Assembly (NCBI GenBank): GCA_012960535.1
Contig: DUBB01000007.1
Coordinates: 165,635-229,634 of the forward strand
From: Gammaproteobacteria bacterium
GTDB lineage: Bacteria; Pseudomonadota; Gammaproteobacteria; Pseudomonadales; Azotimanducaceae
Direction of reading: 5' to 3'
DNA length: 64,000 nt
The notes under the pieces were generated by a model that was not told where the DNA came from, searched no databases, and worked only from the letters and a program-made list of their open reading frames with translations. Of the stretch, positions 10,092 through 20,166 are shown piece by piece (the stretch's first letter is position 1; each line of letters opens with the position of its first letter). The position numbers were made by a program, and so were the translations under genes.

Positions 10092-11348
10092 TTAAAAAGA
10101 TTCAACTTGCAATAAATCGAGCACCGTACCAACCACCGGGAAAGAACCAAATACTAGGATCGTGGTCCCCGGTTCGCTAGCTTCGAATGCTGCCTCAAAA
10201 GCTGTTGCTACTTTAGCATAACAACCCGCAGCAGGTTGCATTTCTTGTTGCAGAGCTGCTTTTAAATCTGCGCTGGCGGCAGACCTTTTTTCTTCAGTTT
10301 CGGTGAAGTACCAGGCATCAATTACAGTACTCATTAAATTCAGGACCGTATGGAAATCCTTATCCGCATACATGCCAACCACCGCCAGCAGCCGACCCCT
10401 ATCAACGATCTTACTGATCTGCGACACCAAATATTCTGCAGCACTGGGGTTATGGGCAACATCCAGTATAAGACGCCTGCCATGCCAGGGTATCTGCTGC
10501 ATCCTACCCGGCAGTCGAGTTTTATTAAGAATATCCTGAAATTGAGCAGTGTCTGGTGCAATGCCAACAAGTTGTGCTGCTTGCAGAGCACCGGCAGCAC
10601 TGGTATTGGGTAACCAGCCCAGGTGTTCAGCAGGGTATTCTATCAGCTCGTTTTCTGGCGTTCGACACCAGTATGAAGCAATCTGATAACCATATTCGCA
10701 ACCCTGTTGGCTCACAGGCGAGGCCAGCCTATCTGCTTCAGCCAGTATTGACTTTGTAGCGGGAGTATCAACCAGAACCAGGGGTATGCCAGGGCGCAGA
10801 ATACCCGCCTTTTCAAAGCCAATTTCTTCTTTCGTTGCGCCCAGGTAATTCTGGTGATCCAGCGCAATCTGGGTGATGATACATAAGTCAGGCCTTACTA
10901 CATTCATTGCATCAAGACGCCCACCTAGGCCAACTTCCAAAATAGCGACATCAACCCCGGCTTCCTCAAATATCAGCATCGAGGCTAAAGCCGAAAATTC
11001 AAAATAGCTCAATGAAATCGAGCCTCTTGTGGCCTCAATTTTTTCAAACGCTTTTACAATTGTCGCATCAGATGCGTTGACGCCATTAATTCTTATTCTC
11101 TCATTGAAACAGGTCAAATGAGGTGAAGTGGCCAACCCAACCTTCTCACCCGCAGCCAGTGCCATCTCCATGAGATATTCACATGTTGTCCCCTTGCCAT
11201 TGGTACCGGCGACCAAAATAACCTGATCCCCTGGATGCTCAACCTTCAACTGCGCTGCCACCTGGGCCACTCGGCTAAGCCCCAGATCCCATTTTACGGG
11301 GTGCAACTGCTCAATGTAATCAAGCCATGATTCAAGCGACGAGGGCAT
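10092..11348 (-). CDS. folC: bifunctional folylpolyglutamate synthase / dihydrofolate synthase FolC
   Basis: FolC adds glutamate to dihydropteroate and then to reduced folates, using ATP. The 418-aa protein has the Mur-ligase-type P-loop VAGTNGKGTTCEYL near residues 47-60, the SPHL motif and the EVGLGGRLDAMN motif of the family, and a normal C-terminal domain. The ATG start lies inside trpA, giving a 17-nt overlap, so translation is probably coupled. In many relatives accD sits between trpA and folC; here there is no room for it. Confidence 0.96.
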   Translation of the reverse strand: MPSSLESWLDYIEQLHPVKWDLGLSRVAQVAAQLKVEHPGDQVILVAGTNGKGTTCEYLMEMALAAGEKVGLATSPHLTCFNERIRINGVNASDATIVKAFEKIEATRGSISLSYFEFSALASMLIFEEAGVDVAILEVGLGGRLDAMNVVRPDLCIITQIALDHQNYLGATKEEIGFEKAGILRPGIPLVLVDTPATKSILAEADRLASPVSQQGCEYGYQIASYWCRTPENELIEYPAEHLGWLPNTSAAGALQAAQLVGIAPDTAQFQDILNKTRLPGRMQQIPWHGRRLILDVAHNPSAAEYLVSQISKIVDRGRLLAVVGMYADKDFHTVLNLMSTVIDAWYFTETEEKRSAASADLKAALQQEMQPAAGCYAKVATAFEAAFEASEPGTTILVFGSFPVVGTVLDLLQVESF

Positions 11349-12144
11349 CTAGTGCAGACCTAATTTCCTGGACAAGCGTGACCACAGAAGTCTCTAACTC
11401 ACCAATGTTGTTCTCATGAAATGCCATATAATCAACGATAGCCGATCCCACCACGACCCCATCTGACTCATGGGCTACCGCGGCTGCGGTCACTCCATTT
11501 TTAATCCCAAAGCCAACATAAAGTGGCATTTTGACGATTTTTTTCATTGCCCGAACCTTTCCAGATACTTCAGCGGTATTCAGGCTACCCGCTCCAGTCG
11601 TGCCCTTGAGCGAAACATAATAGACAAACCCCCGACTCCTGGAGCTGATTCCTGCAGCCCGTTCAGGCGTGGTTGTGGGGGCCAGTAAATACACCGATTC
11701 GATATCATGTTGCTCCAGATAGCGAGACAGATCAGCTGCTTCTTCCGGTGGCAGGTTAACGATGATGGTTCCATCAATTCCGCACTTCGATGCTTGCTGG
11801 GCAAAATTCTCATAACCCATTTTTTCAATGGGATTTAAATAACCCATCAAAACCACTGGCGTCGCCTGATCTAGATTGCGGAATTCCGCGACCAGTTGCA
11901 TCACATCAAGCAGAGAAGTCCCTGCTCTTAAGGCTCTTTCATGAGCCCTTTGAATCACCGGACCTTCTGCTTCTGGATCGGAAAAGGGTACACCTAGTTC
12001 AATCACGTCAACCCCGGCTGCCACCAATTTATGCATTAAGGGTACGGTTACCGACTGATCGGGATCTCCCGCGACGATGTAAGTAACCAACGCTTTTTTG
12101 CCCAGGTCTCTCAATAAATCCGCTTTGCTTGATAATCGGCTCAC
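11332..12144 (-). CDS. trpA: tryptophan synthase alpha subunit TrpA
   Basis: TrpA cleaves indole-3-glycerol phosphate to indole and glyceraldehyde-3-phosphate and channels indole to TrpB. The 270-aa protein keeps the TIM-barrel core and catalytic Glu49 (VIELGVPFSDP). The second catalytic residue, Asp60 of E. coli in DPLADGP, is replaced by Glu (DPEAEGPVIQ, exactly residue 60 here). The phosphate-binding GFGIKNG and VVGSAIV loops are intact. It starts 9 nt after trpB and overlaps folC by 17 nt. The Asp-to-Glu change is conservative and the rest is normal, so I expect a working enzyme. Confidence 0.97.
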   Translation of the reverse strand: MSRLSSKADLLRDLGKKALVTYIVAGDPDQSVTVPLMHKLVAAGVDVIELGVPFSDPEAEGPVIQRAHERALRAGTSLLDVMQLVAEFRNLDQATPVVLMGYLNPIEKMGYENFAQQASKCGIDGTIIVNLPPEEAADLSRYLEQHDIESVYLLAPTTTPERAAGISSRSRGFVYYVSLKGTTGAGSLNTAEVSGKVRAMKKIVKMPLYVGFGIKNGVTAAAVAHESDGVVVGSAIVDYMAFHENNIGELETSVVTLVQEIRSALDALVA

Positions 12145-12153
12145 TGACCCTCC

Positions 12154-13383
12154 CTAGTCTATCGAAATACCGTCTATTTTAGCCATTGTCGGAACGTCTT
12201 TGTCACCACGACCGGATAGGTTAACAATGATATGCTGCTCTACCGGCAGGCTTGCCGCTAACTGCATGGCATAAGCAAGGGCATGGCTGGATTCCAGGGC
12301 TGGTAGTATTCCTTCGAGGAGATTCAGTTGTCGGAAGGCAGCCAGGGCCTCCTGATCGGTCACTGCCACATATTCTGCTCGCTTGATATCTTTAAGCCAG
12401 GCGTGTTCAGGTCCCACGCCGGGATAATCCAGACCGGCAGATATAGAATGAGTCTCCGCTATCAGACCATTTTTATCCTGCATCAGATAAGTTCTGTTAC
12501 CATGTAAAACGCCCACCTCGCCGGCCGTCAGTGGCGCCGCGTGCTGACCGGAAGCAATACCACTGCCCCCTGCCTCAACACCCACCAGCCTGACATCCTG
12601 ATCATCCAGGAAAGGATAGAAGATCCCCATGGCATTGGAACCGCCGCCGACACAAGCGACCACCGCATCGGGTAAGCCACCCTGCCTGGAAGCAAACTGC
12701 TGCTTGGCTTCTCGTCCAATAACGGCTTGAAAGTCCCTCACGATCATAGGATACGGGTGGGGACCAGCAACGGTGCCGATAATGTAATGAGTATCATCAA
12801 TATTGGTTACCCAATCGCGCATGGCTTCATTGAGCGCATCCTTCAGGGTTTTCGAACCAGATGTCACCGGTACCACTTCGGCACCCAGTAATTTCATCCT
12901 GTAAACATTATGACTTTGGCGCTCAATATCTTCACTACCCATATAAACACAACAGGACAAGCCAAACCTTGCTGCCACAGTAGCCGCGGCAACGCCATGC
13001 TGACCGGCACCAGTTTCAGCAATAATGCGCGGCTTGCCCATATGTTTAGCCAGAATTGCCTGACCTATACAATTATTAATCTTATGCGCACCGGTATGAT
13101 TTAAATCTTCGCGTTTTAGCCAGATCTGCGCGCCACCGGCTGCCTCGGTCAAGCGCTGCGCATGATAAAGAGAAGATGCCCGTCCCACATAATGCTCAAG
13201 ATCCGAATTGAGTGTTGCCAGAAAATTTTCATCAACCTTTAATCGGGAATATTCATTTTCCAGGTCATCAAGGGCTGCCATTAAGGTTTCCGAGACAAAC
13301 TTTCCACCATAAATCCCGAAATGACCGCTCTCATCTGGTAAAAGTGGCTGTTTCTCGTTTACCCCTGAATATCGATCACTCAT
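12154..13383 (-). CDS. trpB: tryptophan synthase beta subunit TrpB
   Basis: TrpB condenses indole with serine using PLP. The product has 409 aa from the chosen start. The PLP lysine lies in HTGAHKINN; the glycine-rich phosphate loop is [23 protein letters not shown] marks the usual N-terminus. I prefer the ATG at 13383 (MSDRYSGV) because GAGG precedes it at proper spacing; a start at 13413 would add ten residues and overlap trpF more deeply. With the 13383 start the gene overlaps trpF by 8 nt and trpA follows 9 nt later, so TrpB and TrpA should be made in balanced amounts. Confidence 0.97.
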   Translation of the reverse strand: MSDRYSGVNEKQPLLPDESGHFGIYGGKFVSETLMAALDDLENEYSRLKVDENFLATLNSDLEHYVGRASSLYHAQRLTEAAGGAQIWLKREDLNHTGAHKINNCIGQAILAKHMGKPRIIAETGAGQHGVAAATVAARFGLSCCVYMGSEDIERQSHNVYRMKLLGAEVVPVTSGSKTLKDALNEAMRDWVTNIDDTHYIIGTVAGPHPYPMIVRDFQAVIGREAKQQFASRQGGLPDAVVACVGGGSNAMGIFYPFLDDQDVRLVGVEAGGSGIASGQHAAPLTAGEVGVLHGNRTYLMQDKNGLIAETHSISAGLDYPGVGPEHAWLKDIKRAEYVAVTDQEALAAFRQLNLLEGILPALESSHALAYAMQLAASLPVEQHIIVNLSGRGDKDVPTMAKIDGISID

Positions 13384-14044
13384 AGTCTCTGCCTCGATCA
13401 ACTGTCGCAACAACAGCCAGAAATTCCTTTACCTTAGTGGAATCTTTGATACCGGGCTCTGACTCCACGCCACTACATACATCCACTGCGTAAGGTTGCA
13501 CCGTTGTTATCGCCTGGCTTACATTATCCTTGTTCAAACCACCCGCAAGTACCAGAGGCTGATCAAGATTGGGCAACCCCCGCCAGTCAAACGTCATGCC
13601 GGTTCCGCCCTGCTGACCTTGCACCATGGAATCAACCAAAATTGCCTGACTGGATGGAAAGTGCCGCACCCTGGATGCCAGTTCAGCGCCGCTGCTAACC
13701 TTAAATACCTTCATATAGGGGACATCGAACTGTTTGCAATAAGCTTCATCTTCATCACCATGGAACTGTAATAAATCGATCTGGACTTTATCTAAGAAGG
13801 ATCTGACTTCAACGACATTTGCATTAACGAACAGGCCGACCTTGGTTACAAAAGCGGGTACCACCGCCACAATGTCAACAGCCTGCTGGACAGAAACATA
13901 GCGGGCGCTTCTTGGGTATCGGTTCAAGCCAATCGCATCTGCGCCAGCCAGCACAGCATCCCTGGCATCCCTGACGGAGGTAATCCCACATATTTTTGCC
14001 CTGGTTCTGACCAATTCCCTGATCCCCGCCCGGATTGAGCTCAA
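13376..14044 (-). CDS. trpF: phosphoribosylanthranilate isomerase TrpF
   Basis: TrpF performs the Amadori rearrangement of phosphoribosylanthranilate to CdRP. The catalytic Cys is in [12 protein letters not shown] and the catalytic Asp in [10 protein letters not shown] near the C-terminus. It is a stand-alone protein, not fused to TrpC. The start is uncertain: the longest frame uses TTG at 14044 without a good ribosome-binding site, while a TTG at 14014 (giving 212 aa) has a G-rich stretch upstream. The gene follows truA by 27 nt and overlaps trpB, an order shared by many gammaproteobacteria. Confidence 0.95.
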   Translation of the reverse strand: MSSIRAGIRELVRTRAKICGITSVRDARDAVLAGADAIGLNRYPRSARYVSVQQAVDIVAVVPAFVTKVGLFVNANVVEVRSFLDKVQIDLLQFHGDEDEAYCKQFDVPYMKVFKVSSGAELASRVRHFPSSQAILVDSMVQGQQGGTGMTFDWRGLPNLDQPLVLAGGLNKDNVSQAITTVQPYAVDVCSGVESEPGIKDSTKVKEFLAVVATVDRGRDYE

Positions 14045-14071
14045 AAAAAGCCGTAGTCTAACACGGCATAC

Positions 14072-14878
14072 CTATTCGATGGGCAATAGTCCAAGAAGGT
14101 GAGGTAATTGCGCCTCCACGGGTAAATAATATTGGTCCGGATAGATGACACTGACGAGATAGAGGCCACAGGCAGGCGCCATTTTTCCTGCTCGGGATCG
14201 ATCCTTCATTGCCAGTAGTTGCCCTACCCATTCCAGGGGTTTGTTTCCGCAGCCTACTTCCAGTAGCACACCGATAATATTGCGAACCATATGATAGAGG
14301 AAGGCATTGGCGATTATATCCACAAATACCAGACTCCCCTGACTTTTGACTGTAATACGATGAATATTCCGAAATGGTGTCCTGGCCTGGCAGTGAGCTG
14401 ATCTAAAAGAAGTAAAATCCTGTTCTCCTAATAACGCCTGGGCCGCCTCATGCATAACAGCAGGTTGCAAATCCCTGAAATACCGAGCATATGAATTCGA
14501 TGCAATCGGGCTGCGCCGCCTTTTATTATAAATAATGTACAGGTAACGCCGCGCAATGGCAGAATGACGAGCATCAAAGGCACTGGATACCGGTTGCATC
14601 CAGACAACGGCAATATCATCGGGAAGAAGCGCGTTGGTACCCTCGACCCAGGCTTTACTGGTACGCACTACACCCACATCCACATCAAAATGAACCACTT
14701 GCTGAGTGGCGTGAACACCTGTATCGGTACGACCCGCACAACTAACCTTTATTTGAGTATTGGCAATCTTACTCAGGGCACCCTCCAGTTCGGCCTGAAC
14801 CGTACTGACACCCCTTTGTCTTTGCCAGCCATGATATGCAGTACCATCGTAGGCAATACCCAGCGCTACTCTATCCAA
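14072..14878 (-). CDS. truA: tRNA pseudouridine(38-40) synthase TruA
   Basis: TruA converts uridines 38, 39 and 40 of tRNA anticodon stems to pseudouridine. The 268-aa protein starts VALGIAYDGTAYHGWQRQ, typical for the family, and has the catalytic aspartate in CAGRTDTGVHA near residue 50. The C-terminal FLYHMVRNIIG motif is also present. It follows fimV by 22 nt and precedes trpF by 27 nt. The asd-fimV-truA-trpF order matches pseudomonads and related orders. Confidence 0.97.
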   Translation of the reverse strand: MDRVALGIAYDGTAYHGWQRQRGVSTVQAELEGALSKIANTQIKVSCAGRTDTGVHATQQVVHFDVDVGVVRTSKAWVEGTNALLPDDIAVVWMQPVSSAFDARHSAIARRYLYIIYNKRRRSPIASNSYARYFRDLQPAVMHEAAQALLGEQDFTSFRSAHCQARTPFRNIHRITVKSQGSLVFVDIIANAFLYHMVRNIIGVLLEVGCGNKPLEWVGQLLAMKDRSRAGKMAPACGLYLVSVIYPDQYYLPVEAQLPHLLGLLPIE

Positions 14879-14900
14879 ATCAGATCAACTTTCCTGGAGG

Positions 14901-17024
14901 TTACTCTTGCTTGAGCTCGGTTAGCATCTGCTCAGCCTCATCGACTTCAGACTGCAATCCCTGCTTCACAACCTGTCGAAGTAATTTAACCGCCCCCGCT
15001 TCATCGCCCATCTCAAGGTAAGCTCTGGCTAAATCCAGCTTATTCCCTGAATCATCGTCCAAATCCAGTTCTTCTAACGCCTCATCCAGATCAGGTTCTG
15101 CTGGTTCGACAGCCGCATCAGCCTCTGCGCCAGTTTGTTTGCCGTCCGATGCTAACTGGTCTAACTCTGCTTCCAGGTCGAGCTCGGCTAAATCATCATT
15201 GGTCTCATCGATCTCCAATTCAGTATCCAGATCAATATCCAGTTCCAGATCCAGGTCTATCTCATCCTCGCTAAGATCGTCTTCCAAACTGGCGACAGGG
15301 TCCTCTGAATCAGCGACATCATCGAGACCCAATGGTGGATCCTCCTTAAACACAACACCTGCTTCCTCGCCACTTGAACCTGCTTGCTCTGATTCATCAT
15401 CCTCAGCGACAGCATCGGATTCCGCAGTCGCCTCCATTGTATCTACTGCATCATCTGTTTCTGTTATTTCATCATCGGTTTGGGTCAATGATGGGTCCAT
15501 ATCCAGCTCGTATTCCAGGGCCGGGTCGTTGTCCTCGCCCTGATCCTTCGCCTCATCGAGATCTGAATCCTGTTCCTGCACTGTTTCTGGTTCGGTGGAC
15601 TCATCCGGATCAAAGCCCAGTGGCGGTTCTTCGGTACTTGCTTCGTCCACTTCCGGTGCTGCCTCAGCTGCATCACTATCCGGTGAATGGACAGTAGCCT
15701 GCGCTGGAGGCTGTTCCTGGGAGGCCGCCGCATTAATGCCATCATCTTCAGGTTTACGTCGGTTCCTTGTATAAAGCATGGCTGACACAACTAACAGCAC
15801 CAATAATCCAGCCAGAGCCATCTGGATATACAGATTTCCCAGTAATCCCAGTGAGGCAGGCTGAACAACAAGGTCTGATCTATTCTGTTCAAGTTCAGCC
15901 AGCTGGTTCTGCAATGCGGCAAGTTGCTGATCTTTCAACTTTACCAGGGCGCCCAAATCCATCATTTGGTTTTCGATCTGATCCAACCTGTTACTCAACG
16001 CCGTATTTTCTCTCTGGGCAAGATCGAGATCTTCCTCTGCAATGGCCAAAGCCATTTCGGCAGCCTGAACATTTTCCTGTGGATTTTCGGCAGCGGCTAC
16101 AGCATCCTGGCTAGATACCAGTCTCAGCTCAGCTTCTGATTCTTCTGATTCCTTCGGGGCCAAAGAAGATCGATTTTTTTTTTGATTCCCGACAGTTCGA
16201 TCACCGCGAGCTAACCGCGATTCGTTGTAGCGATCATTCTGCAATGCAACTTCCCTGATAGCTTCGGGTTGGCTTGACGCCTCTATGGCATTGAGATCTG
16301 GCAATTCAAGACGATAGCCCGCTTTAAGCCTATTAATATTATCTGCAATGAAAGCATCGGGATTCGCTCTTTGCAGGGCCAGCATAATCTGTTGAACGCT
16401 GACCGATTTATCGGGCCGAATACGAGAGGCAATCAGCCACAGCGTATCGCCTGCTCCCGTCATGGACTGCCAGGAATTGACCTGTTCGGCACTCTGCGAA
16501 AGACGCTGGGGCTGTTCATTATCTTCGTCCCGCGTTGTTTCTTCGGGCCACTGGACCTTCCTCACTGAAGAAGTCGTCAGAACTGGCGGGTCGAGCAGAA
16601 CCGTATATTCCCTGACCAGCCTGCCAGAGGGCCAAATAACTTCGATCACAAAATTCAGAAACGGCTCAACTATCGGGTCTCGGCTGTTCACCCGGATAAC
16701 AGTTTGGCCATCGGCCCCGGAAACCACATCAAATCTAAGGTCGTACAGTTCAAAGGTACGCTCAACATTCAACCGGTCAAAATCTTCCTGGGTCGCCAGA
16801 TTAGGGAGTATTTCTTCAACGCCCAGCCTTTCTCTATTAATAATTTCAATTTCTGCGGAGAAGGCCTGATTAAGCGCCGATTTTAACTGTAAACGGCCAA
16901 GACCCAGGCTGAAAGCAGTCGGTGCACTCAGTACCAGACTTAGTGCGAGACTTAGTACCAGTAGACATTGAACAGAACTTATCTTCTTAATAAAAAACAA
17001 AGCGACCCGCTCCAGTTGCACCAC
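14901..17024 (-). CDS. fimV: FimV/HubP-like polar landmark protein
   Basis: This is a 707-aa inner-membrane protein. A signal-like hydrophobic N-terminus (residues 10-38) precedes the FimV motif LGLGRLQLKSALNQ and the conserved N-terminal periplasmic domain. A LysM-like segment lies near residues 160-225 (GAGDTLWLIASRIRP), followed by a coiled coil near 320-385 and one membrane span near 392-415. A long, very acidic Asp/Glu/Ser-rich cytoplasmic region follows, then the C-terminal FimV domain, a TPR-like pair (LDLARAYLEMGDEAGAVKLL). FimV/HubP proteins organise the cell pole, type IV pili and chemosensory arrays. Two consecutive GTG codons follow a GGAG site, so the start is GTG. The acidic region varies greatly between species. 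Confidence 0.93.
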   Translation of the reverse strand: MVQLERVALFFIKKISSVQCLLVLSLALSLVLSAPTAFSLGLGRLQLKSALNQAFSAEIEIINRERLGVEEILPNLATQEDFDRLNVERTFELYDLRFDVVSGADGQTVIRVNSRDPIVEPFLNFVIEVIWPSGRLVREYTVLLDPPVLTTSSVRKVQWPEETTRDEDNEQPQRLSQSAEQVNSWQSMTGAGDTLWLIASRIRPDKSVSVQQIMLALQRANPDAFIADNINRLKAGYRLELPDLNAIEASSQPEAIREVALQNDRYNESRLARGDRTVGNQKKNRSSLAPKESEESEAELRLVSSQDAVAAAENPQENVQAAEMALAIAEEDLDLAQRENTALSNRLDQIENQMMDLGALVKLKDQQLAALQNQLAELEQNRSDLVVQPASLGLLGNLYIQMALAGLLVLLVVSAMLYTRNRRKPEDDGINAAASQEQPPAQATVHSPDSDAAEAAPEVDEASTEEPPLGFDPDESTEPETVQEQDSDLDEAKDQGEDNDPALEYELDMDPSLTQTDDEITETDDAVDTMEATAESDAVAEDDESEQAGSSGEEAGVVFKEDPPLGLDDVADSEDPVASLEDDLSEDEIDLDLELDIDLDTELEIDETNDDLAELDLEAELDQLASDGKQTGAEADAAVEPAEPDLDEALEELDLDDDSGNKLDLARAYLEMGDEAGAVKLLRQVVKQGLQSEVDEAEQMLTELKQE

Positions 17025-17080
17025 GTTGCCAACTCCTTTCTTGATTTACTAGCGTAAAAAAATATTTATTTCTCAATATC

Positions 17081-18100
17081 TTATAATAATTGTTCTATCA
17101 AATGCTCAGCTATTTGTACACTGTTCAAAGCAGCACCTTTGCGAACATTGTCGGAAACAACCCAACAATGCAATCCCAGTTCATTAGCAACATCCTTTCG
17201 AATTCGGCCCACGTAGACCGGATCCGATCCCGCAGCTTGTGCAACCGCAGTGGGATAGATATCCGCTTTGACATCATCAATCACTTCTATTCCTGGAAAA
17301 TCAGCAAACAGTTGCCTGGCTGTCTCGGCTGATATGGGTTTTCTGGTTTCAATATAGACCGCCTCCGAATGCCCATAAAATACCGGAATACGAACACAGG
17401 TAGGACTGACCTGAATGCTATCATCCTCGAAAATTTTATGGGTTTCCCATATCATTTTCATTTCTTCACTAGTAAAACCGTTTGCCTCAAATTCACCGAT
17501 TGCTGGGATCGCGTTAAAGGCAATCTGCGCAGGAAATACCCGGTTTTCTATCGACTGCACATTCAACAATCGGGCCGTCTGGCCTGCCAGCTCTTCAACA
17601 CCCGATTTCCCGGCGCCAGAAACTGCCTGATAAGTACTTACGTGAATTCTGGATATGCCCACTGCATCATAAATGGGTTTTAACGCGACCAGCATCTGGA
17701 TGGTCGAACAATTGGGATTGGCAATGATATTCTTATTCACATAATCAGGCAGCCGGTGCAGATTCACCTCAGGTATGATCAAAGGTATCTCAGGATCTCT
17801 CCTGAAATAAGAAGTATTATCGATAACAACACAACCAGCGGCCGCCGCTTTGGGTGCAAACTCCGCTGAAACAGAACCACCAGCGGAAAACAAGCCAATA
17901 TCTACCTGGCCAAAATCAAAATCCGCCAGGTTCTCTACTCTGATATTCCTTTCAGCAAAAGGCAACCTCGACCCTGCACTGCGTTCGCTGGCCAGGAGAT
18001 ACAGATTATCTACTGGGAATTTACGCGATTCCAGCAACTCAAGCATGCTCTCTCCAACCGCCCCAGTGGCCCCCACTATGGCGACATTCTTACTACCCAT
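17081..18100 (-). CDS. asd: aspartate-semialdehyde dehydrogenase
   Basis: Asd reduces aspartyl phosphate to aspartate semialdehyde with NADPH, feeding lysine/diaminopimelate, threonine and methionine synthesis. The 339-aa protein has the nucleotide motif GATGAVGESML at residues 10-20, the catalytic Cys in NPNCSTIQM and the SGAGKSG loop. A strong GGAAGGA ribosome site precedes the ATG. A 7-bp inverted repeat (GGTTGAC / GTCAACC at 18121-18144) lies in the leader. The gene is 56 nt upstream of fimV. leuB, its frequent upstream neighbour, is absent. Confidence 0.97.
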   Translation of the reverse strand: MGSKNVAIVGATGAVGESMLELLESRKFPVDNLYLLASERSAGSRLPFAERNIRVENLADFDFGQVDIGLFSAGGSVSAEFAPKAAAAGCVVIDNTSYFRRDPEIPLIIPEVNLHRLPDYVNKNIIANPNCSTIQMLVALKPIYDAVGISRIHVSTYQAVSGAGKSGVEELAGQTARLLNVQSIENRVFPAQIAFNAIPAIGEFEANGFTSEEMKMIWETHKIFEDDSIQVSPTCVRIPVFYGHSEAVYIETRKPISAETARQLFADFPGIEVIDDVKADIYPTAVAQAAGSDPVYVGRIRKDVANELGLHCWVVSDNVRKGAALNSVQIAEHLIEQLL

Positions 18101-18431
18101 AACCGTCCTTCCTTTAATGTGGTTGACTCATTTAAGGGTCAACCAATAACTTTTTTAGCAATCAAGCTCTTAGCCACACTTTTAGCCGATCAAGCCTCTA
18201 ATCCATAAGGTCCTTAACGCCCTTAAAGCCCTTAAGGTAAGCTGAGCCGTTAACACTTCGGACTAAAACCTCGATCCAGGCATACACCGGACCAAGTCGG
18301 GACTTGCCCAGAGGCCTTGTACAACGAACCTACAGGACAAGATTTCAGCGTATGCTGAACTACCAGTGAATCAATACTGAAAACGCCTGAGCCAGTGGTT
18401 TGTCCAAGTCGGAATTCCTGATACTGTTAAA
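18101..18431. other. asd-aroC spacer with degenerate short repeats
   Basis: This is a non-coding gap of 331 bp between two minus-strand genes. It contains the inverted repeat 18121-18144, two imperfect copies of TTTAGCnnATCAAGC about 27 bp apart (18154 and 18181), and three 9-bp units beginning CCTTAA (18212-18238). CAAGTCGGGACTTG near 18295 is a short inverted repeat, and a related CAAGTCGGAA occurs near 18404. I see no open frame of note and no tRNA. The asd promoter probably lies here but I cannot place it confidently. Confidence 0.6.
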
Positions 18432-19496
18432 TCAAGATAATCCATTCTGCCCCCTTTGCCTCAGCAGGTGATCCATGAGAACGATAGCCAGCATTGCTTC
18501 GGCTATCGGCGTGGCTCTGACGCCAACGCACGGATCATGCCTTCCTTTGGTGCTGATCTCGGTATCCTTGCCATCCACCGTAATCGTGCGTGCAGGCTTG
18601 GTAATGCTCGAAGTCGGCTTAAGGGCGATACTTACCCGCAGGTCCTGACCTGTTGAGATACCACCGAGAATCCCACCGGCCCGATTGGAAACAAACCCCT
18701 GCGAAGTGATTTCGTCCCTGTGGATCGACCCCAATTGCTGAACTACCTGAAAGCCATCACCGATTTCAACGCCCTTCACAGCATTTATGCTCATCATAGC
18801 GGAGGCTATTTCGGCGTCCAGTTTATCAAATACAGGCTCGCCTAGACCACTTATCATACCCTCGGCAACGACGTTTACCCTTGCTCCTACCGAATCTCCC
18901 TGGCGCCGAAGATCATCAATTAATGCCTCCATTTCCGAAACCTTGGTAACGTCAGGACAAAAAAAGGAATTCTTACTCACCTGATCCCAGTCAAACTCTG
19001 AAATACTGATATCGCCAATTGCCGCGAGATAACCACGAATCCTTATGCCACAGAGATCGGCAAGGTATTTCTTTGCAACGGCCCCCGCTGCGACACGCAT
19101 TGCTGTTTCACGGGCTGATGCTCGGCCACCGCCTCGATAATCCCTGATGCCATATTTTTTCTGGTAGCTAAAATCAGCATGGCCAGGACGGAACACATCC
19201 TTGATATCAACATAATCCTTTGATTTCTGATCCACGTTTTCAATTAACAAGCCTAGACTGGTTCCGGTCGTCACACCTTCGAAAACACCGGATAAAATGC
19301 GCACCCGATCGGGCTCTTTTCGCTGGCTGGTATATTTTGACGAGCCCGGTCTGCGGCGATCGAGATCATCCTGGAGGTCTTTCTCAGACAGGGGCAGTCC
19401 CGCTGGGCATCCATCTACGACACAACCCAGCGCCACCCCGTGGCTTTCACCAAAGGTCGTCACTTTAAACATCTCACCAATACTGCTGCCCGGCAT
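18432..19496 (-). CDS. aroC: chorismate synthase AroC
   Basis: AroC makes chorismate from 5-enolpyruvylshikimate 3-phosphate using reduced FMN. The 354-aa protein has the family signatures GESHG near the N-terminus, the RASAR-like GGRASARET motif and RHDPCVGVR near the C-terminus. The N-terminus [20 protein letters not shown] matches gammaproteobacterial homologues and supports the chosen ATG, which has GAGAGG upstream. A TATAAT box lies about 25 nt upstream. It diverges from folE. Confidence 0.98.
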   Translation of the reverse strand: MPGSSIGEMFKVTTFGESHGVALGCVVDGCPAGLPLSEKDLQDDLDRRRPGSSKYTSQRKEPDRVRILSGVFEGVTTGTSLGLLIENVDQKSKDYVDIKDVFRPGHADFSYQKKYGIRDYRGGGRASARETAMRVAAGAVAKKYLADLCGIRIRGYLAAIGDISISEFDWDQVSKNSFFCPDVTKVSEMEALIDDLRRQGDSVGARVNVVAEGMISGLGEPVFDKLDAEIASAMMSINAVKGVEIGDGFQVVQQLGSIHRDEITSQGFVSNRAGGILGGISTGQDLRVSIALKPTSSITKPARTITVDGKDTEISTKGRHDPCVGVRATPIAEAMLAIVLMDHLLRQRGQNGLS

Positions 19497-19520
19497 CTAG
19501 TCGGCCTCTCAAAATCGCTA

Positions 19521-19526
19521 ATTATA
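19521..19526 (-). promoter_or_regulatory. candidate -10 element for aroC
   Basis: A perfect TATAAT on the minus strand lies 24 nt upstream of the aroC ATG. The expected transcript leader carries GAGAGG at good spacing. The -35 region (GATAAA at 17 nt) is poor, so this is only a candidate. Confidence 0.35.
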
Positions 19527-19605
19527 ACCCAAGATTGACGCAGTTTATCTTTACCCGGAATATCATTTGCCTTAGTGTTAGTTTTTTTTGGTAAAGGTAC
19601 TGGGC

Positions 19606-20154
19606 ATGGAACTGGCATTTGAGAAAATACTACGCAGTATCGGAGAAGACCCGCAGCGAGATGGTCTACGTGACACACCCGCTCGGGCAGCAAATGCGAT
19701 GCATTTTCTTACCAAAGGATACCGGGAAACACTGGAAGATATCGTAAACGGTGCCCTTTTTGCCTCCGATACCAGCGAGATCATCATAGTTCAGGATATT
19801 GAACTCTACTCCATGTGTGAACATCACTTACTACCTTTTGTGGGCAAATGTCATGTTGCCTATTTACCCACCGGCAAGGTGCTAGGTTTATCCAAAGTGG
19901 CCCGAATCGTTGATATGTATGCTCGGCGATTACAGATTCAGGAAAGCCTGACCAAGCAAATCGCCGAAGCTATCAGCAAGGTGACCCTGGCTGCTGGCGT
20001 TGGTGTCATCATCGAGGCAGAACATATGTGTATGAAAATGAGAGGGGTAGAAAAACAGAATTCGGTAATGAAAACGTCCATGATGCTCGGTCAGTTCCAG
20101 GAGAATCAGAGTACCCGCATGGAGTTCCTCTCGCTCCTGCAACTACACAGCTGA
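19606..20154 (+). CDS. folE: GTP cyclohydrolase I FolE
   Basis: FolE converts GTP to 7,8-dihydroneopterin triphosphate, the first step of tetrahydrofolate synthesis. The 182-aa product has the zinc ligands Cys and His in [10 protein letters not shown] and the third Cys in [10 protein letters not shown]. The TPTG-like [11 protein letters not shown] motif is also present. I chose the ATG at 19606 ([15 protein letters not shown]) because AAGG lies 8 nt upstream. A TTG at 19588 would add six residues. A TTGACG at 19535 could be part of its promoter. It is the zinc-dependent type IA enzyme. Confidence 0.96.
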   Translation: MELAFEKILRSIGEDPQRDGLRDTPARAANAMHFLTKGYRETLEDIVNGALFASDTSEIIIVQDIELYSMCEHHLLPFVGKCHVAYLPTGKVLGLSKVARIVDMYARRLQIQESLTKQIAEAISKVTLAAGVGVIIEAEHMCMKMRGVEKQNSVMKTSMMLGQFQENQSTRMEFLSLLQLHS

Positions 20155-20166
20155 CCTTCGAGCCGC

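Noticed and set aside
15139..15543. Serine-rich plus-strand frame opposite fimV
   Set aside because: It is the mirror of the Asp/Glu-rich fimV coding region, a known source of long false frames.
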